Below, in pieces: positions 58,274 to 64,000 of a stretch of DNA of 64,000 nucleotides (its first letter is position 1; each line of letters opens with the position of its first letter). The notes beneath the pieces were generated by a model that ran no database searches, had not been told where the DNA came from, and saw nothing but the letters and a program-made list of their open reading frames with translations. Origin of the DNA: Paenibacillus sp. IHBB 10380 (lineage in GTDB: Bacteria > Bacillota > Bacilli > Paenibacillales > Paenibacillaceae); assembly GCF_000949425.1 (NCBI RefSeq), contig NZ_CP010976.1, positions 310,001-374,000 of the forward strand, given 5' to 3'. Made by a program: the position numbers and the translations under genes.

Positions 58274-58480
58274 ATGCTATTAATCATCATATTAATTGGA
58301 ATTTTTTGGTATGAGTGGAGGTGGAGAAAAAGTAAGCAAAAGCGAGAAGTAATGGTATTGTGGAGCATTATGATTCTGTTATCAGTTTGGAATATGATGG
58401 CTTACTTTAAGGAAGAATGGCCAAGTCCAATTACAATCATTATGTTCCTTTTTGGTTGGGTGAACAATGTACTCAAATGA
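58274..58480 (+). CDS. Small membrane protein of germination operon
   Basis: A 68-residue protein with two hydrophobic helices separated by RWRKSKQKRE. It lies between the C and B receptor genes on the same strand with about 20-bp gaps; GAAAAGAGAG precedes its ATG. Position and shape resemble the small D subunits found in some gerA operons, which modulate receptor function, but sequence similarity cannot be judged here. Confidence 0.7.
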   Translation: MLLIIILIGIFWYEWRWRKSKQKREVMVLWSIMILLSVWNMMAYFKEEWPSPITIIMFLFGWVNNVLK

Positions 58481-58492
58481 CTTGGGGGTGAA

Positions 58493-59590
58493 ATGTTGAA
58501 GATCACGACGGGGCAACTGTCACGATTTGCTTTTGTATACATAATTTCAGAACCGTTTGCGTTCTTTATAGGCCATCTGTTAAAAATGAGTGCTTACCAA
58601 GGCTGGATGTCGCTTATTGGTGGTTATTTGCTTAGTTTGATCTTATTATACTTTACCGTCAAATTGGGTAGTATTGAACCGGGGGTATCCTGGACTGAAT
58701 TCGGAACCAAAATCATGGGGAAATGGCTTCATTCATGTGTGCTGATTCTTGTTGTTTTATTATGTATCTACCTGATTTCGATTGATATTGAGAATTTTTC
58801 TATATTTTTTGGGACTATGTATATGGGGAAAACGCCTATTCAGGTTATCATTATTCTGACGACTATATGTATTGCGCTAACGGCTAGATCAGGGGTAACT
58901 ACTATTGTTTATATGGCGGAAGGGATATTCCTCCTTATTGTTGGTAGTTCTTTAATTACTGTTCCAAGCATGTTCGGTGGGTCTCATTACGATATGCTGA
59001 CTACACTCCGGACTCATCATGATCTTAAAAAGGCAGCGGTAGATTCTTTATCTACACTTTCGTGGTTCTCGGAATGGTTTCTACTAATATTTCTTGCTCC
59101 GCAAGCTATCTTCGGACGTAAAACGCTTCGAAGTTTAATGATATATGGGTTCTTGGTCATCGTGATGGTCATGACATTTTGGTTACTGTGTCTTTTGAAT
59201 TTCGGCCCTTACTTAGGAGGGGATTTGCGATATCCAGTGTTAGAGGTGATACGTCTTGCTCGTTATGGTGGTTTTCTAGATAACTTAGATCCATTTCTAA
59301 TAGCATTTTGGTCTACCACCATGTTTATACGAAGTTCGTTCTTGTTATATGTGGCGTCGATTTGCTTGGCTCGGGTTGCCAAATTGCAAGATTATCGCTC
59401 AACAAGCTTCATTCTTGGAATTACTGCGGCTACTTTTGCCATTCAATATTCGTATAAAACAGACGTATATGAGAAGGCGACTTACTCTTATGAGCTGTCT
59501 GTTTTTCTCGTACTGGTGGAATGTATTCCTATACTATATGTATTCATTTACCGGATACGATTTGGAAAAATTAAAAAACCAGAAACTTAA
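58493..59590 (+). CDS. Spore germinant receptor permease B (GerAB family)
   Basis: A 365-residue protein with ten predicted membrane helices of the amino-acid-permease-like GerAB family. It has the N-terminal ITTGQLSRFAFVYIISEPFAF, then SWTEFGTKIMGKWLHSC and STLSWFSEWFLLIFLAP. GGGGGTG precedes ATG 58493. It completes the A-C-small-B receptor operon and is the likely germinant-binding subunit. Confidence 0.92.
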   Translation: MLKITTGQLSRFAFVYIISEPFAFFIGHLLKMSAYQGWMSLIGGYLLSLILLYFTVKLGSIEPGVSWTEFGTKIMGKWLHSCVLILVVLLCIYLISIDIENFSIFFGTMYMGKTPIQVIIILTTICIALTARSGVTTIVYMAEGIFLLIVGSSLITVPSMFGGSHYDMLTTLRTHHDLKKAAVDSLSTLSWFSEWFLLIFLAPQAIFGRKTLRSLMIYGFLVIVMVMTFWLLCLLNFGPYLGGDLRYPVLEVIRLARYGGFLDNLDPFLIAFWSTTMFIRSSFLLYVASICLARVAKLQDYRSTSFILGITAATFAIQYSYKTDVYEKATYSYELSVFLVLVECIPILYVFIYRIRFGKIKKPET

Positions 59591-59753
59591 ATTAGCCTAT
59601 CCGATAGAAAGGTTTATCCGCTAAATTAGCACATCGTATAAATTTATCCTGTTTCATACACCCATCTTTCGTTTATGCCTTGTTAAGTAGATTATTCTTT
59701 TAGAAGATGAAGCTTCGGTATCGAGGATATACGAACAACGGGAGGAACGAGAA

Positions 59754-60770
59754 GTGGTGAAGAAGAAACTCCGGTGGGGTATCATAGGCTGTGCGAGTAT
59801 TGCAGAGCAATGTGTCATGCCAGCAATTCAACAATCATCTACAGGTATTATTGCGGCGGTAGCCAGTCGAGATTTAAAGAAAAGTAAAGCCATGGCCAAG
59901 CAATTTGTAGTGCCTACAGCATACGGTAGTTATGAGGCGTTGCTACAGGACAGTGATATAGACGCTGTATATATTCCTCTTCCTAATCACCTGCATAGGG
60001 AGTGGACTATTCGTGCCCTTGAGGCAGGGAAACATGTGTTGTGTGAGAAGCCAATGGCGATGAATACTCACGAAGCGGAGGAGATGGTGGATGCAAGTAA
60101 GAGAGCAGGCGTTCAGCTTGCTGAAGCTTTAATGTATCGTTATCATCCGGTGCTCGAACACGTTCGACGATTAATTAAGGCTGGAAGGATAGGTGAAATT
60201 CGTGCTTTACGTGGTGCCTTCACATTGAACAATTCAGATGATAAAGATAACATTCGTTATCGTTCAGACTGGGGAGGCGGTTCATTATATGATGTGGGTT
60301 GTTATCCCCTTAGTGCAGCTCGTTTCTTCACGGGACTTGAGCCAGAAGCCGTAATGGTGAATGCATTCTTCTCCGAGGAACACGATGGAGTGGATATGAT
60401 GGCTTCAGGACTTGTTGAATTTGCGGGAGGATTATCACTTACCTTTGATTGCGGATTGTGGGCAGAGGAACGAAGATGCATTGAAATTGTAGGGACACGT
60501 GGAAGGTTTGAAATTCCTCATGTCTTCTCAGGCAAGGAACAGTCTGGCTATTATTTATATTCAGGGCGTCAGCTTAGACAATATAGTGAGAAAGAAACCA
60601 ATGCATACGTCCACCAAGTGGAGAGCTTTGCTCGTAGTGTGTTTGGAGAGATACCGCAGCGTTTTCTACCTGAAGATACTATTAATAATACAAGGTTACT
60701 TGAAGCTTGCTTACGCTCAGCTAAGCAGCGCAGAAGAATTGTACTAGCAGGGCCCGATAGGGAAATATAA
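59754..60770 (+). CDS. Gfo/Idh/MocA family NAD(P)-dependent oxidoreductase
   Basis: A 338-residue dehydrogenase with an N-terminal Rossmann fold (WGIIGCASIAEQCVMPAI), the family signature VYIPLPNHLHREWTIRALEAGKHVLCEKPMAM with the EKP lysine, and GSLYDVGCYPLSAARFFTG with the conserved Asp-x-Gly-x-Tyr region. It should oxidise a sugar or cyclitol hydroxyl; no neighbouring gene reveals the substrate. It starts at GTG 59754 behind GGGAGGAA. A terminator follows. Confidence 0.9.
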   Translation: MVKKKLRWGIIGCASIAEQCVMPAIQQSSTGIIAAVASRDLKKSKAMAKQFVVPTAYGSYEALLQDSDIDAVYIPLPNHLHREWTIRALEAGKHVLCEKPMAMNTHEAEEMVDASKRAGVQLAEALMYRYHPVLEHVRRLIKAGRIGEIRALRGAFTLNNSDDKDNIRYRSDWGGGSLYDVGCYPLSAARFFTGLEPEAVMVNAFFSEEHDGVDMMASGLVEFAGGLSLTFDCGLWAEERRCIEIVGTRGRFEIPHVFSGKEQSGYYLYSGRQLRQYSEKETNAYVHQVESFARSVFGEIPQRFLPEDTINNTRLLEACLRSAKQRRRIVLAGPDREI

Positions 60771-60794
60771 TGTTGAGTCTTTCTATAATAAACA

Positions 60795-60841
60795 AAGAGG
60801 ATATCCCTCGGCCCATTTAAATGGTGTTGGGATATCCTCTT
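60795..60841. terminator. Bidirectional terminator
   Basis: AAGAGGATATCCC and GGGATATCCTCTT are exact complements around a roughly 20-nt loop that itself has a short stem. It lies between the oxidoreductase gene and the convergent fragment at 60890. Confidence 0.8.
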
Positions 60842-60889
60842 AAGAACGTAAACTAATAACGAGAATTCTGGTTCATGAATCGATCTGTC

Positions 60890-61501
60890 TTACCTATAAG
60901 ATCTGCTAGTCGAAGTGAGTCCACCTAGAGTCTCTGCTCCTACACGATTCATGGAATCTAGGTTCGGATTCACTGCACGTGTGGACATGTTCATCCAGTC
61001 TCCTGCTTTTATGGTAGCATCGGGTTGAATATTCCCTTGTTCATCAGGTATTAATATGCCATGTTTTAGGTTCTCTACAAGTGATTTCTCAGAAGGGTGA
61101 TTCTGTATATCTTTGGCTTGATTAGAAGTTGTGCTAACCGGTCCATAATAAGTGGTACGCCATTTCCCGCTTTGTGCATCTAGCCAAACGTTGCCTAGTG
61201 TCGATTCGCTCCATTGTGGTGCATACACCAGCTTAATACTCTCTGGGATTTCAGCGTTTCCAGACCAAAAACCTCCAAAATTACTATACTTCAATTGAAG
61301 CTTCAAGTTGGAGAGGTATAACTTACGGGCTTCTTCCTTGCTAATCGTTGGGTTACTATTCTGAGGAAGTGTAGTTAGGTCTGCAATGTCTCCAACATAG
61401 AAGGTAAGTACGCTACCATCTGCACTTAAAATGACCTGAGCTTGTTGAAGTGTTTTTTGAGTCCTCAGAATGGGTATAGACGTATTTATACACCAAGGCA
61501 C
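60890..61501 (-). pseudogene. Fragment of YcdB/YcdC-domain secreted protein
   Basis: The 203-codon frame resembles the interior of YcdB/YcdC (PepSY-like) proteins, which are normally much longer, secreted and often SLH-anchored: SKEEARKLYLSNLKLQLKY, IKLVYAPQ, VWLDAQSGKW and a repeat-like NIQPDATIKAGDWMNM. It lacks a signal peptide, and the first codons (MPWCINTSIPILRT) have no ribosome-binding site and look unrelated. It ends without the usual C-terminal modules. I regard it as a gene remnant, though expression of a small protein cannot be excluded. Confidence 0.6.
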
Positions 61502-61587
61502 GCTAGGAGAATAGATTATGTAATAATGGGTTATGACTTAAGGAGATACAAGTTTCGAATTAAGGACTAATAAAGGGGAAATAACAC

Positions 61588-62421
61588 ATGAAGATAAAGC
61601 TAACTCCAGAACAACGAATCACACTACATGGGTTTAACAATCTTACTAAATCGCTAAGCTTCAATATGTATGATATTTGCTATACCAAAACAAAAGAAGA
61701 ACGTGAAGCCTATATAGAGTATATTGATGAACAGTATAACTCGGATCGATTAACGACCATCCTACAGACGGTAACCGATATTATAGGTGCGCACGTATTA
61801 AATACTGCTAAACAGGACTATGTGCCACAAGGAGCAAGCGTAACCATCTTGGTATCAGAGGGACCGGTGGTAGAAGTCCCGACTGAATCATTTGATGAAT
61901 CTCCAGGACCGCTTCCAAGTACGGTTGTTATGCAGTTAGATAAGAGTCATATCACGGTTCACACGTATCCTGAGTACCATCCCGATGAGGGAATTAGTAC
62001 TTTCAGAGCGGATATCGATGTCTCGACATGCGGGGAAATTTCGCCACTCAAAGCGCTTAATTACTTAATTCATTCCTTTGATACAGATATTATGACGATT
62101 GATTATCGAGTTCGGGGCTTCACGAGAGACATAAGTGGTCACAAACTGTTTATTGATCATGATATTAATTCTATTCAGAATTATATTCCTGAGGAAGTTC
62201 AGGGATTATATGACATGATCGATGTGAATGTGTATCAGGAAAATATTTTTCATACTAAATGTAAACTTAAAGAATTCGACTTAGATAACTATTTATTCGG
62301 GTATACGAAAGAAACATTAAGTGCTCAAGAGCAGGAGAAGATCACAGAAAGAATCGTTGAAGAGATGGACGAAATTTATTATGGCAAAAATATGAGCCGT
62401 GGTTATAATAAAGGAAATTAA
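61588..62421 (+). CDS. speD: S-adenosylmethionine decarboxylase (E. coli type)
   Basis: A 277-residue pyruvoyl-dependent enzyme that makes decarboxylated S-adenosylmethionine for spermidine synthesis. [17 protein letters not shown] contains the self-cleavage serine that becomes the pyruvoyl group, and [28 protein letters not shown] is conserved in the class-1A (264-residue) family rather than the short Bacillus SpeH type. AAGGGGAA precedes ATG 61588. It appears monocistronic; other spermidine genes are not nearby. Confidence 0.93.
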   Translation: MKIKLTPEQRITLHGFNNLTKSLSFNMYDICYTKTKEEREAYIEYIDEQYNSDRLTTILQTVTDIIGAHVLNTAKQDYVPQGASVTILVSEGPVVEVPTESFDESPGPLPSTVVMQLDKSHITVHTYPEYHPDEGISTFRADIDVSTCGEISPLKALNYLIHSFDTDIMTIDYRVRGFTRDISGHKLFIDHDINSIQNYIPEEVQGLYDMIDVNVYQENIFHTKCKLKEFDLDNYLFGYTKETLSAQEQEKITERIVEEMDEIYYGKNMSRGYNKGN

Positions 62422-62679
62422 ATGTGACGATCACATGGAGAGGTGTAACGACTTCTTTTTAGAATCGTACGGGAATTGTCCGCTTGTTGCTGAATATTTC
62501 AGATAATAACCTTCTACACCGATAACACTATAAGCGAAGGGAGTATCCGCGCTTCCTTGCTTAAGTGGAGTATATTTTAGAAATTGATGGCGCTGAAAGG
62601 CGTCTTTCTTTGCAAGGATAATCATTATAAATATCATATAAAGTAAATTTAACTAAAATGAAAGAGGGGAGGAGAGATC

Positions 62680-63189
62680 ATTATACAGGCTATCCCTGAT
62701 CATTTAGATTATGGACTTTCCGTTGTATTTGTTGGCTTTAATCCTAGTCTTCGTTCAGGGGAACTCGGACACCATTATGCTAATCCACGTAATCATTTTT
62801 GGAGAATTCTACATAAGGCAGAAATAACACCTCGGGTATATGATGCTTTCGAAGATGATGATCTGCTTAAGTTAGGGTATGGTTTTACGAATATCGTCGA
62901 GCGGCCTACACGTGGAATAGATGATATTACTCGTGAGGAATATGATAAGGGAAGGGAAATTCTTCGTGCTAAATTGAAAGAGTATCGTCCGGATATTGCT
63001 TGTTTTGTAGGCAAAGGTGTCTACACACAATATAGTCAGAGGTCCAAGGTGAAATGGGGATTTCAAGAAGAATCAGTGGTGGATGGTATCCATGAATTCG
63101 TGGCACCTTCATCTAGCGGACTTGTTCGCATGCCAATGGATGATATTGTTGAGATCTATCGTCAATTGAACGCTTTTATATTACGTTAG
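62680..63189 (+). CDS. mug: Mug/TDG-family uracil/thymine DNA glycosylase, apparent ATT start
   Basis: A roughly 170-residue protein of the mismatch-specific uracil-DNA glycosylase family. VVFVGFNPSLRSGELG holds the catalytic GxNP motif, followed by HYANPRNHFWRIL, GYGFTNIVERPTRG and FVAPSSSGLVR. It removes uracil or thymine from G:U/G:T mispairs. No ATG, GTG or TTG lies between the in-frame stop upstream and the first conserved residues. A strong GGAGG (62668-62672) is 7 nt upstream of ATT 62680, giving M-I-Q-A-I-P-D-H-L, the expected family N-terminus. ATT is a rare but known start. The short frame from ATG 62974 would lack the catalytic motif. Confidence 0.85.
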   Translation: MIQAIPDHLDYGLSVVFVGFNPSLRSGELGHHYANPRNHFWRILHKAEITPRVYDAFEDDDLLKLGYGFTNIVERPTRGIDDITREEYDKGREILRAKLKEYRPDIACFVGKGVYTQYSQRSKVKWGFQEESVVDGIHEFVAPSSSGLVRMPMDDIVEIYRQLNAFILR

Positions 63190-63552
63190 CTTCAATATGC
63201 TAAGAAATTATCTGCTACTACCAATTTGTTGAGTGTGATGCAAGAGAATATGAATTCTATCGCAGAGGGCGTAGGGAAAAGTGGCTTCTCTCAAAAGGAA
63301 TCGGGTATTACCGTCGTTGATTCGAAACGGAGGTATGAACTCAAAAGCACGTTGTTGAAATCATATTCTTACTGTTCTTATAAATCTAATGTGCAAATAA
63401 AAAAATGCAGCTCACCTACAATGTAGGATAAGCTGCATTTTTTTTTATAATACTACCTACATAGAATGAACTAAAGACGAACCCTCATATTCATGATCTT
63501 TACTAGGATCTATAGAGTTTGGAGAGTGTAAACTTTAGTTCAATCTATATAT
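63190..63552. other. Intergenic region between mug-like gene and qoxD
   Basis: About 360 bp with the terminator at 63400-63447. The short open frame at 63226-63426 has no ribosome-binding site and runs into that terminator. No other gene is seen. Confidence 0.65.
63400..63447. terminator. Intrinsic terminator
   Basis: AAATGCAGCT and AGCTGCATTT form the outer stem, with CCTACA/TGTAGG inside, followed by a run of nine T. A and T tracts on both sides allow action on either strand. Confidence 0.85.
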
Positions 63553-63843
63553 TTAACTGTACCAGCCCCACGTGAAGATGAACAATGATCCAAAGATGGT
63601 GACCAAACCTACAAACAATGCATAGGCGATATTCAGATAAAGTTCTTTTTTGGTGCTTGCCATTTCACTAATGTGCATGAACACAAACAGCTGTAAGGAA
63701 GCCTGAATGATGGCGGTCACTGTCAAAATTCCCACTTTGGAGGCAAAGGGAATATCAAGTAAGGCAGTTAATGCAATGGCTGAAAGGATGAGGGAAGAGA
63801 GATAGCCCATTACATGGCGAATTGGAAATAGCTGTTTCATCAT
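63553..63843 (-). CDS. qoxD: Quinol oxidase subunit IV (QoxD)
   Basis: A 96-residue protein with three membrane helices and the QoxD/CyoD pattern: RHVMGYLSSLILSAIAL, TVTAIIQASLQLFVFMHI and IFGSLFIFTWGW. It is the small subunit of the aa3/bo3-type menaquinol oxidase. It begins 1 bp after the stop of the QoxC gene, as in a typical qoxABCD operon. Confidence 0.92.
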   Translation of the reverse strand: MMKQLFPIRHVMGYLSSLILSAIALTALLDIPFASKVGILTVTAIIQASLQLFVFMHISEMASTKKELYLNIAYALFVGLVTIFGSLFIFTWGWYS

Positions 63844-63844
63844 G

Positions 63845-64000
63845 TCACATCAGTCCTTTCAGATAAACGAAGCTAAAGATAAAGATCCATACAACGTCTA
63901 GGAAATGCCAGTAAAGAGAGAATATAAAGGACTTATTGGCTGTAGCCAATGTGAAGCCTTGTCTCTTGACTTGAATTAAGATCGAAACTCCCCATAATAG
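63845..64000 (-). CDS. qoxC: Quinol oxidase subunit III (QoxC), C-terminal part
   Basis: The final 51 codons of a heme-copper oxidase subunit III: IFSLYWHFLDVVWIFIFSFVYL is the conserved last helix with the YWHFVDxVW signature. The rest of the gene and qoxAB lie beyond the window on the minus strand. Confidence 0.93.
   Translation of the reverse strand, partial: LLWGVSILIQVKRQGFTLATANKSFIFSLYWHFLDVVWIFIFSFVYLKGLM

Noticed and set aside
62431..62637. 68-codon minus-strand open frame between speD and the mug-like gene
   Set aside because: It has no ribosome-binding site, no recognisable motif and an unlikely N-terminus. It may be a remnant, but nothing supports a gene.
63226..63426. 66-codon plus-strand frame after the mug-like gene
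   Set aside because: It lacks a ribosome-binding site and its last codons read into the terminator stem.

Overview
This 64-kb window looks like a low-to-moderate GC, spore-forming, S-layer-bearing Firmicute, most likely Paenibacillus. The evidence is a GerA-type germinant receptor operon, SLH anchoring modules, a Qox quinol oxidase operon, an E. coli-type SpeD, strong Shine-Dalgarno sites with frequent TTG and GTG starts, and a large nonribosomal peptide synthetase (NRPS) locus with a diaminobutyrate (Dab) aminotransferase. The species cannot be named from sequence alone.

Region 1 (1-22.2 kb) is the 3' part of an NRPS gene cluster. It holds the end of one synthetase (an epimerization domain), a two-module synthetase (C-A-T-C-A-T-E), a three-module synthetase (C-A-T-C-A-T-C-A-T plus an aberrant terminal condensation-like domain and no thioesterase), a coupled MFS exporter and an EctB-like Dab aminotransferase. 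Pocket residues read by eye suggest two modules with identical acidic pockets, then Val, Leu and Val/Ile. Region 2 (22.3-33.5 kb) has a PadR-DUF1700-DUF4097 operon, a MacB/FtsX-type ABC transporter, a LURP-one-like protein, and a heterodimeric ABC exporter with an ArsR-type regulator. Region 3 (33.5-40.9 kb) is a catabolite-controlled, cell-surface amylopullulanase gene split by a frameshift inside its second catalytic domain.

Region 4 (41.2-46.7 kb) is the most interesting part. Two convergent genes, a P-loop ATPase and a D-Ala-D-Ala-ligase-like ATP-grasp protein, are enclosed by a perfect 30-bp inverted repeat. Each repeat copy carries the ribosome-binding site of the gene it abuts, and a tyrosine recombinase gene ends inside the right copy. 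The repeat contains a typical recombinase core (two 8-bp arms around a 7-bp spacer). Inversion would exchange which of the two genes lies behind the recombinase promoter while leaving every reading frame intact. I interpret it as a two-state gene switch and do not recognise it as a described system.

Region 5 (46.7-50.7 kb) has a Fur-box-controlled siderophore ABC ATPase gene, a second copy of that locus ruined by an internal deletion, and between them a dead IS3-family element and a small beta-rich protein gene. Region 6 (50.7-64 kb) is mostly ordinary chromosome: a ThrE-like split exporter, a YtrA-type GntR/ABC operon with a visible operator, an MFS transporter, the gerA operon, an oxidoreductase, a YcdB-like fragment, speD, a mug-like DNA glycosylase gene that appears to start with ATT, and the qoxD/qoxC end of a quinol oxidase operon.
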